Below, piece by piece: positions 1-8,852 of a DNA stretch of 64,000 nucleotides. The notes under the pieces were generated by a model. It was given only the letters and a program-made list of their open reading frames with translations, ran no database searches and was not told where the DNA came from. Where the stretch lies: positions 496,001-560,000 of the forward strand of contig CAWDBV010000005.1 in assembly GCA_963800705.1 (NCBI GenBank). The letters run 5' to 3'. This DNA is from CAWDBV01 sp963800705. GTDB taxonomy: Bacteria > Actinomycetota > Thermoleophilia > Solirubrobacterales > 70-9. The translations under genes and the position numbers were made by a program. Positions within the stretch are counted from its first letter, which is position 1; every line of letters starts with the position of its first letter.

Positions 1-445
1 GCGAGAACTCGACGTTGTCGGTATACGACTTCGCCAGCGTCACCGCGGCCCTCGCCTGGCCCTTGACGTCCTCGCGCGTGGTCTGCAGCTGGTGCTCGAT
101 GTGGATGTCCGAGGTAGAGATGAAGGTGTGGATCCGGGGCCGCTCGGCGTCCTTGATCGCTCCCCAGGCCGCGTCGATGTCGGCCTTGTGGGTGCGTGCG
201 AGGCCGCAGATCACCGGGCCCTCGACGTTGCGCGAGATCGCCTCGCAGGCCTCGAAGTCACCCGGCGAGGTGATCGGGAAGCCCGCCTCGATAACGTCGA
301 CGCCGAGGCGGGCCAGCTGCTGTGCGATCTCGACCTTCTCGCCCGTGTTGAGCGAGATCCCGGGCGACTGCTCGCCGTCGCGCAGCGTCGTATCGAAGAT
401 GTGGACGCGCTGGTCCTCAGCGACGCCGTTCGTTGAATCACTCAT
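1..445 (-). CDS. leuA: 2-isopropylmalate synthase, N-terminal part (cut by window edge)
   Basis: LeuA condenses acetyl-CoA with 2-ketoisovalerate, the first committed step of leucine synthesis in the cytoplasm. The first 148 codons are present; the gene continues past base 1. The DRE-TIM start motif FDTTLRDGEQSPG lies at about residues 17-29 and supplies the metal-binding Asp and catalytic Arg. VIEAGFPITSPGDFEA and a GLARTHKADID segment follow, as in the family. The ATG at 445 is preceded by a strong Shine-Dalgarno sequence, aaggaggt. ilvC, ilvB and ilvH lie on the same strand further upstream but are not contiguous. The related citramalate and homocitrate synthases share this N-terminus, so leuA is the best rather than the only reading. 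Confidence 0.9.
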   Translation of the reverse strand, partial: MSDSTNGVAEDQRVHIFDTTLRDGEQSPGISLNTGEKVEIAQQLARLGVDVIEAGFPITSPGDFEACEAISRNVEGPVICGLARTHKADIDAAWGAIKDAERPRIHTFISTSDIHIEHQLQTTREDVKGQARAAVTLAKSYTDNVEFS

Positions 446-513
446 GACTTACCTCCTTCTCCGATTCTTACCGATGACAGTTTGTGACTGCGGCCGCCGC
501 CGCCCAGCGCTAT

Positions 514-529
514 TCCCCCCGAAGGGGGA
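514..529 (-). terminator. Hairpin with UUCG loop between the RTX gene and leuA
   Basis: In the leftward transcript a perfect six-base-pair stem (UCCCCC against GGGGGA) closes a C(UUCG)G tetraloop, an unusually stable RNA hairpin. It lies 50 bases past the RTX gene stop and about 70 bases before leuA. No U-tract follows, so intrinsic termination is uncertain. It could equally protect an mRNA end or act in the leuA leader. The rest of the 446-579 gap shows only the leuA ribosome binding site. Confidence 0.4.
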
Positions 530-579
530 GGAGAAGGAGAAGCGCGCTGTCGAAGCGGAACCTCATCGGTATCGGCAGG

Positions 580-1473
580 TTAGCGAAGCCGTGAGCTGGG
601 CCAGGTCCTCTCGATCGTCGACCGCCTCTCGCAGGTTTCCTCGGAGATATCGCGGCCGGGACCCCCGGAGCAGCGGTCTCGACCGTCGAAGCCCCAGACC
701 CGGTCGTTCCCCGCTTCTCCGAACGAGACATCGTTCCCCTGCCCGGCGGTGCACACGTCGTTGCCCGCGCCGCCGCGGCAGAGGTCGTTTCCTTTCCCCA
801 TGCCGATGTCGTCGTTGCCGCCGTTGCCGAACAGGCGGTCGTCGCCGGCTCCGCCGGTGAAATCATCTTCCCCGTCTCCTCCCGTGCAGACGTCGTCGCC
901 CTGGCCGCCAGAGCAACCGCCAGAAGTGGTCGACATGGAGTCATTTCCTCCCTCGCCGGTGAGCACGTTGATGGCTGTAGAGCTGGTCATCTCGTCATCT
1001 CCCTCCCCACCCCAGAGCGAAGCGGTGTCCCCCAATCCCGAATTGGGGGCGCCCGGGTTCACGATCAGGCGGTCGTTGCCCGCGTCCGCGTGGATGTCGA
1101 CATTGGTCAGGAACGGAGTCTGGTCGGTGAGAGCAAACAGGTCGTCGCCGGACCCTAGGAACCCGCCCGCCAGTATGAATGTCGACGCTACCTCTTGCGC
1201 AGGAGTCAATTTGCAGAGCACCGAGGTGGGACTCTCGGCGATGCACCCTGCCTGCGGTAGCGCCCCGGCCGCGTCGCTGACTCTCACCTCGCTGACACTG
1301 AGGCGATCGACGAGCACCGTATTGGGCACGCCCGCGAAGTCGTTGATGCTTATCGAGTTGCTGCTCATCGAGCTGGACCCCATGTTGACGGTGACCGCCG
1401 AGGCGCTCGGGGCGCAGAAAAGGGTCAGCGCCGCCGCGAGCCCAACTCCACATGAGCGGGTGATCGCGGTCAA
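580..1473 (-). CDS. Secreted calcium-binding RTX-like repeat protein
   Basis: A protein of 297 aa with a Sec signal peptide (residues 1-26, cleavage after SASA), so it is exported. Residues 50-165 form a domain I cannot assign. From about residue 175 to 275 there is a run of degenerate hemolysin-type nonapeptides (GGEGDDEM, GGAGDDRLFG, GNGGNDDIG, GGAGNDVC), a pattern known to bind calcium in parallel beta rolls. Paired Cys residues inside the repeats are unusual for the family and could form disulfides outside the cell. The TTG start overlaps the stop of the upstream oxidoreductase by two bases, and no clear Shine-Dalgarno sequence is visible. No type I secretion gene is nearby, so Sec export is inferred. 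The function is unknown. Confidence 0.7.
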   Translation of the reverse strand: MTAITRSCGVGLAAALTLFCAPSASAVTVNMGSSSMSSNSISINDFAGVPNTVLVDRLSVSEVRVSDAAGALPQAGCIAESPTSVLCKLTPAQEVASTFILAGGFLGSGDDLFALTDQTPFLTNVDIHADAGNDRLIVNPGAPNSGLGDTASLWGGEGDDEMTSSTAINVLTGEGGNDSMSTTSGGCSGGQGDDVCTGGDGEDDFTGGAGDDRLFGNGGNDDIGMGKGNDLCRGGAGNDVCTAGQGNDVSFGEAGNDRVWGFDGRDRCSGGPGRDISEETCERRSTIERTWPSSRLR

Positions 1474-2499
1474 GGAACGAGCACGACCTTGCCGATGTTC
1501 TTGCGGTCGGCGATGAACTGGTGCGCCTCGCCGGCCTTGTCGAACGGGAAGGCTTCGGAGACGACCGGATTGATCCGGCCCTGTTCAAGCTCGGGGATGA
1601 GCTGATCGGTAACCCTGTCGAGCCCTTCCTCGTCCATCCAGGAGAGCATGTTGAGCCCGAAGACGCCCTTGTTCTCGTTCATCATGCTGAGGCTCTTCCA
1701 CCAGGGCATGGTCGCGAACGGGGCCCGGACCGCGCTCGAGAGCGCCTTGCGGATGCTGCGGCCCTTCTCGTCCTGGGCCTCGGAGAGCCCGTACATGATC
1801 AGCCGCCCGCCCGGGCGGAGCAGGCGGTAGTCCTTGCGGAAGCTCGTCGGGCCGAGCGCGTCGATGATCAGGTCCACCCCCTCGCCGTCGGTGATCCTGT
1901 TCACCTCTTCCTCGAAGTCGTTGTTGCGGTAGTCGATTGGGTGCTGGACGCCCTGCTCTCGGATCGCGTCGTGCTTGGAGGGGGAAGAAGTGCCGAAGAT
2001 CTCCGCCATCCGGTTCTTGGCCAGCTGCGTGGCCGAGATCCCGACCCCGCCGGCGGCTGCGTGGATAAGCACCCGGTCGCCTTCACGGAGGCTGCCCATG
2101 ATCACCAGCGCCGCGTAGGCGGTCGCGTAGTTGACCGGGAACGCTGCGCCCTGCTCGAAGCTGAAGTTCTCGGGCAGCGGCCAAACCTGGTCGGCATCGA
2201 CGGTGACCAGCTCCTGCTGGCCGCCGAATCGGGTGCCGGCGAACACCCGGTCCTCGACCGAGTACTCGCTCACACCATCCCCCACCGACTCGACCTCGCC
2301 GGCGACCTCGTAGCCCACCACGGAGGGGGTCTTGGGCGCGTCGGGATAGAGGCCCGACGCGCGCCATCGTGTCGGCGAAGTTGATCCCGGCGGCCTTGAC
2401 CGCGATTCGGACCTGGCCGGGGCCGACCTCGGGGTCGGGGAGCTCCCGGACCTCGAGCACCTCTGGCCCCCCGGTCTTCGTGATCACGACTGCCCTCAC
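1470..2499 (-). CDS. Zinc-independent MDR-family quinone oxidoreductase (frameshifted)
   Basis: NADPH:quinone reductase-like member of the medium-chain dehydrogenase family. The N-terminal GroES-like part (MRAVVITKTGGPEVLEV, GINFADTMARVG) and the Rossmann part (AAAGGVGISATQLA, then YGLSEAQDEKG) sit in different frames. Removing one C at about 2351-2352 restores ARVGLYPDAPKTPSVVGYEV and a single protein of about 342 aa. The zinc ligands of alcohol dehydrogenases are absent, as in the Qor branch. The GTG start at 2499 lies 7 bases past a TAGGGT hexamer that overlaps the serA stop, so it may have its own promoter. The substrate cannot be told from sequence. The break may be a sequencing error or a true pseudogene. 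Confidence 0.75.
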
Positions 2500-2509
2500 G
2501 CGGCAGACC

Positions 2510-4105
2510 CTACAAGTCGACGGCTTTACCGACCGCGAACCCCTCGAGCTCGAGGATGCGCTCGATCGTCTCGGCGCGCACCGGGGCGTCGGTGGTCAGC
2601 ACCATGACCGCGTTCTCGCCCCCCGCCTCGGCGCCGACGGCCGCCGAGCTGATGTTGACGCCCTGTTCGCCGAAGATCGTGCCCACCCTGCCGATCATCC
2701 CCGGCTGGTCGGCGTAGCGGAAGATCGCCAGGTGCTCGGCGAAAGGGACGTAGAAGCCCTCGCCCCAGAGGCGGACCAGATACGGCTCGTGCTTGGGGCC
2801 GACGGCGGTTCCCGCGACCTCGACCGCATCGTCGCCCGCACCGATGCGCACCGTGACCAGATCGGTGAACTCCTCGGTCGCGGTCTCTCGCTTCTCGGCG
2901 AGCTCGAGGCCGCGCTCTTCGGCGAGGCTCGGCGCGTTGACGAGGTTGACGGGCTCCTCGGTGTGGCCGGAGAGGATCCCCGAGAGCACCGCGATCCCGA
3001 GCAGGCGGGTGTCCTGCTCGGCGAGCCGGCCCTGGAACTCGACCTCGACCCGCCCCGCGGGGCCGTTGGTGAGGCCCTGGGCGAGCTGGCCGAGCTTCTC
3101 GGCGAGCGGCACGTAGGGCGCCAACGCCTCCATCTGCTCTGGTGGGACTGCGGCGATGTTGACCGCATAGGTGACGACGCCGTTGGTGAGCGCCGCCTTG
3201 ATCTGTTCGGCGGTGACGATCCCGGCGCGGTCCTGCGCCTCGGCGGTCGAGGCGCCGAGGTGCGGCGTGACGACGATGTTGTCGCGCTCGAAGACCGGGT
3301 GCTCGGCGGGCGGCTCCTCGGGAAAGACGTCGAGCGCGGCCCCGCTGAGCTTGCCCGTATCGAGGGCGTCGTTGAGGGCACCCAGATCGATCAGCTCGCC
3401 GCGGGCGCAGTTGACGATCCGGGCGCCGTCGCGCATCTTCGCGATCGACTTGGCGTCGATGAAGTTCTCGGTCTCCGGCGTCTTCGGCAGGTGCAGGGTG
3501 ATGAAGTCGGCCTGTTCAAAGAGCGCGTCGGCTGCGGTGACGCCCGCGACTCCGAGCTCGCGGAAGCGCTCCGGGGTGACGAACTTGTCGTAGGCGATCA
3601 CGTCCATGCCGAACGCCTGGGCGCGTGCCGCGACCAGCTGGCCGATGCGCCCGAAGCCGGCCACGCCGAGCGTCTTGCCGTAGAGCTCGGTGCCCTTGAA
3701 CCCAGAGCGCTCCCACTCCCCCGCCGCCAGCGAGGCGTGGGCGCGGGGGATATTGCGGCACAGCGCCAGCATCAGAGCCAGGGTGTGCTCGGCGGCGGCG
3801 AGCGAGTTCGCTTCGGGCGCGTTGGCGACCACGATCCCGCGCCGCGTTGCCGCCTCGATATCGACGTTGTCGACGCCGGTGCCGGCGCGGCCGATCGCCT
3901 TCAGCTTGTCGGCCTTGTCGATCAGCTCGCCGGTCAGCTTCGTGCCCGAGCGGATCAGGATCGCGTCGAACTCGCCGATCCGCTGCTCGAGCTCGCCGTC
4001 TTTCCAGTCGACCCCGAGCTCGACGTCGAAGTCCTCGCGCAGCAGCTCGACGCCGGCGTCGGCGATCTTCTCCTTGACCAGCACCTTCTTGTCGGCGTCG
4101 CTCAT
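2510..4105 (-). CDS. serA: D-3-phosphoglycerate dehydrogenase
   Basis: SerA oxidises 3-phosphoglycerate to 3-phosphohydroxypyruvate with NAD, the first step of serine synthesis. The protein is 531 aa, the long form known from actinobacteria. Visible are RAGTGVDNVDIEAA near residue 75, the nucleotide loop GFGRIG near 150, NCARGELID with the catalytic Arg region, and the catalytic His in TPHLGASTAEAQ. An intervening domain follows, then a C-terminal ACT domain (HLAIFRYADQPGMIGRVG) expected to bind serine for feedback control. The start at 4105 was chosen because MSDADKKVLVKEKIAD is the family N-terminus and it overlaps the serC stop by four bases (ATGA). That overlap indicates co-translation with serC. 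Confidence 0.95.
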   Translation of the reverse strand: MSDADKKVLVKEKIADAGVELLREDFDVELGVDWKDGELEQRIGEFDAILIRSGTKLTGELIDKADKLKAIGRAGTGVDNVDIEAATRRGIVVANAPEANSLAAAEHTLALMLALCRNIPRAHASLAAGEWERSGFKGTELYGKTLGVAGFGRIGQLVAARAQAFGMDVIAYDKFVTPERFRELGVAGVTAADALFEQADFITLHLPKTPETENFIDAKSIAKMRDGARIVNCARGELIDLGALNDALDTGKLSGAALDVFPEEPPAEHPVFERDNIVVTPHLGASTAEAQDRAGIVTAEQIKAALTNGVVTYAVNIAAVPPEQMEALAPYVPLAEKLGQLAQGLTNGPAGRVEVEFQGRLAEQDTRLLGIAVLSGILSGHTEEPVNLVNAPSLAEERGLELAEKRETATEEFTDLVTVRIGAGDDAVEVAGTAVGPKHEPYLVRLWGEGFYVPFAEHLAIFRYADQPGMIGRVGTIFGEQGVNISSAAVGAEAGGENAVMVLTTDAPVRAETIERILELEGFAVGKAVDL

Positions 4106-5238
4106 GGGCGCGCCTCGGGCACGCTCTCGACGACCCAGTCGATGCACGCGGTCAGCGCCTCGACGTCGGTGGGATCGACGGCCGGGAACATCCCGATCCG
4201 GAGCTGGTTGCGGCCCAGCTTCCGGTAGGGCTCGGTGTCGACGATTCCGTTCGCGCGCAGCGTCGCGGCGACCGCCGCGGCGTCGACCGAATCGTCGAAG
4301 TCGATCGTCCCGACGACCAGCGAGCGCTTCGCCGGGTCGGCGACGAACGGGGTCGTAAAGCCGGTGCGCTCGGCCCAGCCGTAGAGGTGCTGCGAGGAGG
4401 CCCGGCAGCGTTCGACGCCGAAGTCGAGCCCGCCGCCGTCGAGCAGCCACTCGATCTGCTCGAGGAGCAGGAAGAGCGTCGCCAGCGAGGGCGTGTTGTA
4501 GGTCTGCTCCTTGCGCGAGTTCTCGACCGCGGTCTGCAGCGACAGGAACGCCGGCTGCCAGCGGTCGGCGGCGCCATCGAGCTCCTCGATCCGCTCGAGC
4601 GCGGCCGGGCTGAGCAGCGCCAGCCACAGGCCCCCGTCGGAGGCGAGGGCCTTCTGCGGGGCGAAGTAGTAGACGTCGGCCTGGTCAGCGGCGAGCGGCA
4701 GGCCGCCGGCGCCCGAGGTCGCGTCGATGAGGACGAGCGCGTCGCCGGCATCGGCGGGGCGGGCGACGTCGAGCATCACCCCGGTCGAGGTCTCGTTGTG
4801 GGCCCACGCGATCGCGTCGGCGTCGGTGTCGCCGCGCGGCTCGGGCGCGTCGCCGGGCTCGGCCTCGACGATGATCGGATCGGCCAGGAACGGCGCCGCG
4901 GCCGTCGACTTCGCGAACTTGGCGGTGAACTCGCCGTAGGCGAGGTGGAGCGGGCGCTCGCGGATCAGGCAGGTCGCGGCCGCCTCCCAGAAGGCGGTCG
5001 TGCCGCCGTTGCCGAGCGCGACCTCGTAGCCGTCCGGCGCCCCGAACAGCTCGGCGAGCCCGCCGCGGATGCGCGCGACCATGTCGCGGACCGGCGCCTG
5101 GCGGTGCGAAGTTCCCAGCAGCTCGCCCTGTTCGGCGAGCCGCGCCAGCGCCTCGGGGCGGACCTTGGACGGGCCGCAGCCGAAGCGGCCGTCGGCCGGC
5201 TTGAGCTCGCTCGGGATCTTGGTGACGGTCGTCGTCAT
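4102..5238 (-). CDS. serC: Phosphoserine aminotransferase
   Basis: SerC is a PLP enzyme that transaminates 3-phosphohydroxypyruvate with glutamate to give phosphoserine. The protein has 378 aa, typical of the actinobacterial type. The N-terminus carries the FGCGPSKVRPEAL substrate-binding segment. GNGGTTAFWEA follows near residue 80, and FAPQKALASDGG near 195 contains the Schiff-base Lys. The gene ends inside the serA start codon (ATGA overlap), so serC-serA is a two-gene operon for serine. No phosphatase serB lies in the window. Upstream (5239-5300) is a short spacer with no clear element. Confidence 0.94.
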   Translation of the reverse strand: MTTTVTKIPSELKPADGRFGCGPSKVRPEALARLAEQGELLGTSHRQAPVRDMVARIRGGLAELFGAPDGYEVALGNGGTTAFWEAAATCLIRERPLHLAYGEFTAKFAKSTAAAPFLADPIIVEAEPGDAPEPRGDTDADAIAWAHNETSTGVMLDVARPADAGDALVLIDATSGAGGLPLAADQADVYYFAPQKALASDGGLWLALLSPAALERIEELDGAADRWQPAFLSLQTAVENSRKEQTYNTPSLATLFLLLEQIEWLLDGGGLDFGVERCRASSQHLYGWAERTGFTTPFVADPAKRSLVVGTIDFDDSVDAAAVAATLRANGIVDTEPYRKLGRNQLRIGMFPAVDPTDVEALTACIDWVVESVPEARP

Positions 5239-5300
5239 CGTCGGCGAAGCGTAGCTAGGGGCCTGCGGCCTAACGGGAAACGACTGCCGCCTTCGAGGAA

Positions 5301-6783
5301 TCAGCTCTCGACCACGACGCGGACGGTCTCAAGCTCGCGGTCGCTCGCTCCCCGGAGGCTGCCGCCATGGGCGAGCGTGTCGTCGATGAACTCGAGCGTC
5401 GCCGCCGTGAGTCGTTCGCCGGGCAGGACGTTGGGGATGCCCGGCGGGTAGGCCGCGAGCGATTCGGCCGCGATTCGCCCGGCGGCGACCGAGAACGGAA
5501 CAGCCTCCTGCGGAGCGAGGAACGCGTCGCGCGGAGTCATCTCCAGCGTTCCCCAGGGTGGCGGGGGCGCGAACGTCGTCGCCGCGCTTTCGGCGGAGCC
5601 GAGGTCGCGCGAGACGATCTCGAGCGCTGCGATCAGGCGGGCGAGCAGCGGCTCGGCCGCCGCGCCGACGCTGAACGCGGCGACGAGCACGTTCTCGGAG
5701 GCGAGCTCGAAGTAGACCTCGTCGACCTCGCGCAGCGCCCGGGCGAGCCGGTATCCGGTCAGGCCGGTCCGGCGTACGTCGATCGCGAGCCGCAGTGGAT
5801 CAAAGCCGTGCACGCTCGGCGCCTCGACTATCCGCTCGTCCAGCGCCTCGAATCCCTCGATCGCGCCGATCGCCGCGCGCGCCGGTTCCAGCGCCTCCAC
5901 GGTCTCTTTGAGGAGCTCAGCGCCGCTGGTCGCCGCCAGATGCCGCGCCGCGTCGAGCGATCCCGCAAGCAGCGCGCTCGGGCTCGTTGTCTCGATCGCG
6001 GTAACGCAGCGGTCGACGACGTGCTCGTCGAGGAGCGCGTCCGGGCCGAGATGGAGCATCGCCGACTGGGTGAGGCTGCCGACCATCTTGTGGGTCGAGG
6101 AGATGACCAGATCGGCGCCGCAGCTGAGCGCATCCTCGGGGAGCAGCTCCGAGAAGCGAAGGTGCCCTCCCCACGCCTCATCGACGATCAGGGGGATCCC
6201 TCTTGCGTGAGCGACCTCGGCCAGCCCGCGGACGTCCGCGCAGGCGCCGAAATAGGTCGGCGAGACCACGGCAGCCCCGACGGCATTCGGCGCCCCCTCG
6301 AGCGCGGCCTCGAGTGCCGCCGGCGTGATGCAGTGCGCGATCCCGAGCTCGGAGTCGACCTCGGGGGCGATGAAGCTGGGCCGCAGGCCGGTGAGCACGA
6401 GCCCGTCGATCGTGCTCGTGTGGACGTTGCGCTGCACGACGATGTTCGCCTCGGACGCCGGGGCGTCCGCGACCAGGTGGGCGAGCGTCAGGCACGCCGC
6501 GTGGTTGCCCGCCGAGGCGCCGTTGACCAGGAACCAGGTGCGCGCCGCGCCCCAGGCATCGGCGGCGAGCCGCTGCGCTTCCTGGAACGGGGAGTCGATC
6601 CCGGCGTCGATGCCCTCGATCAGCGCCGGGATGTCGTGGCGCAGCGCGGTCTCGCCGGCGAGCGCGGCCGAGCGCGGGATCGGCCCCGGGCCCGCCCTTG
6701 TGGCCGGGGACGTTGAGCCGGTCGGGGTTGCGCCTGGCGTAGTCGAGCAGTGCGTCGACGTAGGGGGTTCGGCTCTGGTCCAC
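5301..6783 (-). CDS. Orn/Lys/Arg decarboxylase, short fold-I type (frameshifted)
   Basis: PLP-dependent basic amino acid decarboxylase of the aspartate-aminotransferase fold, about 493 aa when repaired. The N-terminus RTPYVDALLDYARR and LNVPGHKGGPGADPAL are in one frame. From about 6668 the frame changes, and dropping one G gives DPALAALAGETALRHDIP, the expected continuation. The rest shows VDEAWGGHLRFSELLP and the PLP motif SSTHKMVGSLTQSAMLH with the Schiff-base Lys. Substrate specificity (lysine, arginine or ornithine) cannot be read from sequence, so the role is amine production at large. The GTG start at 6783 was chosen because VDQSRTPYV matches the family start. It is divergent from the DUF4389 gene, with 60 bases between them. 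Confidence 0.85.
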
Positions 6784-6843
6784 GACGTCGGCCAGCCTAG
6801 CTATAGGCTCCCGGGCGCCAAGCTCGACAGACGGAGGGAATCC

Positions 6844-7470
6844 ATGTACCCGACCACCTTTGAATCCGACATCGCGACCGAAGGCCGCAACCGGCTCTCG
6901 GTCGCGCTCCGCTTCCTGTATGTGATCCCGATCGCGATCGTCGCGTCGCTGTACGGGATCGGCGCCTACTTCGCCTCGATCATTGCCTGGTTCTCGATCG
7001 TGTTCACGGGCCGCTATCCCGAGGGCCTCTATGACTTCAACGGCAAGGCGCTGCGGATCCTCTCGCGCACCAACGCCTACTACTACCTCGCCACCGACGA
7101 GTACCCGCCCTTCAACGGCGACGACGATCCCAGCTTCCCGATCCGGGTCGGGATCCCCGAACCGCTCGGCGCCTATGACCGGCTCAAGACCGGGCTGCGG
7201 CTTCTGCTCGGCATCCCGGTGCTGCTGCTCGCATACGTGCACAGCCTGATCGCCACGGTGGTCTCGATCATCGCCTGGTTCGCGATCGTGTTCACGGGCA
7301 AGATGCCCGAGGGCCTCGTCAAGCCGCTCCACGATGCCAACGCGTACATCACCAAGGGAACGGGCTACTACAGCTTCCTGCTCACCGAGGATTGGCCGCC
7401 GTTCTCCGACGACGAGGGATCCGCTTCCGCGGGCCAGATCGAGGGCCGCAAGCCGACCAAGGTCGGCTAG
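6844..7470 (+). CDS. DUF4389 domain membrane protein, duplicated domain
   Basis: A 208-aa membrane protein with two copies of the DUF4389 unit. Each copy ends with a hydrophobic segment followed by IIAWFxIVFTGxxPEGL (near residues 45-60 and 140-155), then an aromatic soluble strand (NAYYYLATDEYPPF and GYYSFLLTEDWPPF). About four membrane segments are expected. The family is common in actinobacteria and has no established function. ATG 6844 has ggaggg just upstream. The cupin gene follows 32 bases downstream on the same strand and may share its transcript. Confidence 0.8.
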   Translation: MYPTTFESDIATEGRNRLSVALRFLYVIPIAIVASLYGIGAYFASIIAWFSIVFTGRYPEGLYDFNGKALRILSRTNAYYYLATDEYPPFNGDDDPSFPIRVGIPEPLGAYDRLKTGLRLLLGIPVLLLAYVHSLIATVVSIIAWFAIVFTGKMPEGLVKPLHDANAYITKGTGYYSFLLTEDWPPFSDDEGSASAGQIEGRKPTKVG

Positions 7471-7502
7471 GCAAGACGTTGGCGGAGGAGGAGAGCAACA
7501 AC

Positions 7503-7907
7503 GTGGTCAGCGGCGACGGGTTCGCCGTCGCCGCTGATCTCGACGCGATCGGCGAGGGCTTCGGGTTCCGCAAGCTGCGACGCGCCCTCGACGTGAAGGA
7601 GTTCGGGGTCAACGCGATCGTGCTCCCGCCCGGCTACGACGCCGGCAGGCACCTCCACGAGGAGCAGGAGGAGCTCTACTTCGTTCACCGCGGCAAGATC
7701 GTGATGGACTTCGGCGACGGCTCAACGCACGAGCTCTCCGAGGGCGGCGCGGCGCGGGTCGACGCCTCAACGGTGCGCGGTATCAAGAACGCCAGCGACT
7801 CGGAGGAGGCCGTCTACGTGATCGTCGGCGCCAAGGGCGGCTACGTCGGCCGCGACGGCAAGCTCCCCGAGGGCGAGTCGCGGGGCCCCCGGGTCCCGGG
7901 TCGCTAG
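7503..7907 (+). CDS. Cupin domain protein
   Basis: A small cytoplasmic single-domain cupin of 134 aa. The first cupin motif is visible as GYDAGRHLHEEQEELYFVHRG near residues 45-65, with His, His, Glu-type metal ligands. The second, less conserved, is around GGAARVDASTVRGIKN. Such proteins bind a metal and serve as isomerases, dioxygenases or small-molecule sensors, and nothing here fixes the role. The GTG at 7503 is preceded by a ggaggaggag ribosome binding site. An in-frame TTG at 7479 would overlap that site and is less likely. The 3' end overlaps the convergent secreted-protein gene by four bases. Confidence 0.75.
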   Translation: MVSGDGFAVAADLDAIGEGFGFRKLRRALDVKEFGVNAIVLPPGYDAGRHLHEEQEELYFVHRGKIVMDFGDGSTHELSEGGAARVDASTVRGIKNASDSEEAVYVIVGAKGGYVGRDGKLPEGESRGPRVPGR

Positions 7908-8851
7908 GGCCCCTTCTTCCGCTTCGCCTTCAGCACCTTCCAGCGCACGGTCAACAGGTCGCTTCGGTCGCCGTCGGGGTCGATCGCGACCGCCTCGAAG
8001 ACGTGCTTGCCGGGTTTGACGTGGTGGATGTCGTGAGCCGATGCGCACTGGAACCAGTGGCCGTTGTCGATCTGGCACTGGAAGTAGGCGTTCGGGTCGT
8101 TGGAGACGAATTGGAAGCGAGCCTTGGTGTGCTTGGTCTTCGCGTGCGGCTTGGCGAACAGCGCGATCGACGGGCGTGCTGCCCGCGCGGCCGCAGCCGC
8201 GGCTCCGCCGTCGCCGGGCGCCGGTGTGAGGCCGCCCGGCGGTGTCGGAGCCCCGCCGAACGAGACATCATCGACGCTCATGTTGACGTTCGGGGGCTGG
8301 GCGAAGGGATCGGTCGGCGGCGGCTCGGGACTCGGGTTCGTGTAGGTGAACTCGATCGTGTGTGTGCCGCTGACGAACGGTGCGGTCGGCACCGAGACCC
8401 CGTTGTAGCCGTTCCAGTAGGAGGGCGCGTTCTGGGTCGTGGTGAAGACCTGGGTGCCGTCGATGGTCACGCTCAGCGTCTCGTCGCCGCCGCCGCGCCG
8501 CACCCCGATCCAGAGGCTGAAGTTGAGTGTCGTCGTCCCGATCGGGAAGTCGACCTGCTGCGAGAGCTTCTGGGTCTGGGGGTCGTTGGTGCCGCCAAAC
8601 CAGGCCCAGGCGACGCCGCCGTGCGGGCCGACGGTCTGGTTGGCGGTGCCGCAGTTACCCGGGGCATCGACCGTGCAGACGGCGCTCGGGAAAAGGCCGG
8701 TCCCGCTCGCAAACCAGGGGGTCGGCTGGTTTGCGCCGGCCGACTCGAAGCCCGGGTCGGCGACCTGGCCCGCGGCCGAGGGCGCCGCGAGCAGCGCGGT
8801 CAGCGCCGCGAGGGCGGCGATCCGAAGCGAGGTGTTCGCGAGCTTTCGCAT
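7904..8851 (-). CDS. Secreted protein with a carbohydrate-binding-like domain and an Ig-like domain
   Basis: A 315-aa exported protein with signal peptide MRKLANTSLRIAALAALTALLAAPSAAG. Residues 30-195 resemble a jelly-roll adhesion or carbohydrate-binding module: it starts VADPGFESAG, has a central FSLWIGVRRGGGDETLSVTI, and ends with NVNMSVDDVSFGG. A Pro/Gly/Ala linker follows. The C-terminal 90 residues (ALFAKPHAKTKHTKARFQF to WKVLKAKRKKGP) look like the Ig-like repeat common in Thermoleophilia exoproteins, with two Cys that could bridge. No catalytic residues are recognised. The large secreted protein gene ends upstream at 8853, one base away, so the two are probably co-transcribed. Confidence 0.65.
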   Translation of the reverse strand: MRKLANTSLRIAALAALTALLAAPSAAGQVADPGFESAGANQPTPWFASGTGLFPSAVCTVDAPGNCGTANQTVGPHGGVAWAWFGGTNDPQTQKLSQQVDFPIGTTTLNFSLWIGVRRGGGDETLSVTIDGTQVFTTTQNAPSYWNGYNGVSVPTAPFVSGTHTIEFTYTNPSPEPPPTDPFAQPPNVNMSVDDVSFGGAPTPPGGLTPAPGDGGAAAAAARAARPSIALFAKPHAKTKHTKARFQFVSNDPNAYFQCQIDNGHWFQCASAHDIHHVKPGKHVFEAVAIDPDGDRSDLLTVRWKVLKAKRKKGP

Positions 8852-8852
8852 C

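Noticed and set aside
1470..1473. The RTX-like protein as a translational fusion with the oxidoreductase.
   Set aside because: A stop codon ends the oxidoreductase, and the next protein begins with its own signal peptide from an overlapping TTG.
2369..4228. A 619-codon open frame on the plus strand opposite serA.
   Set aside because: It mirrors serA in a GC-rich genome, encodes Arg/Gly/Val/Asp-rich sequence without domains, and serA is unmistakable.
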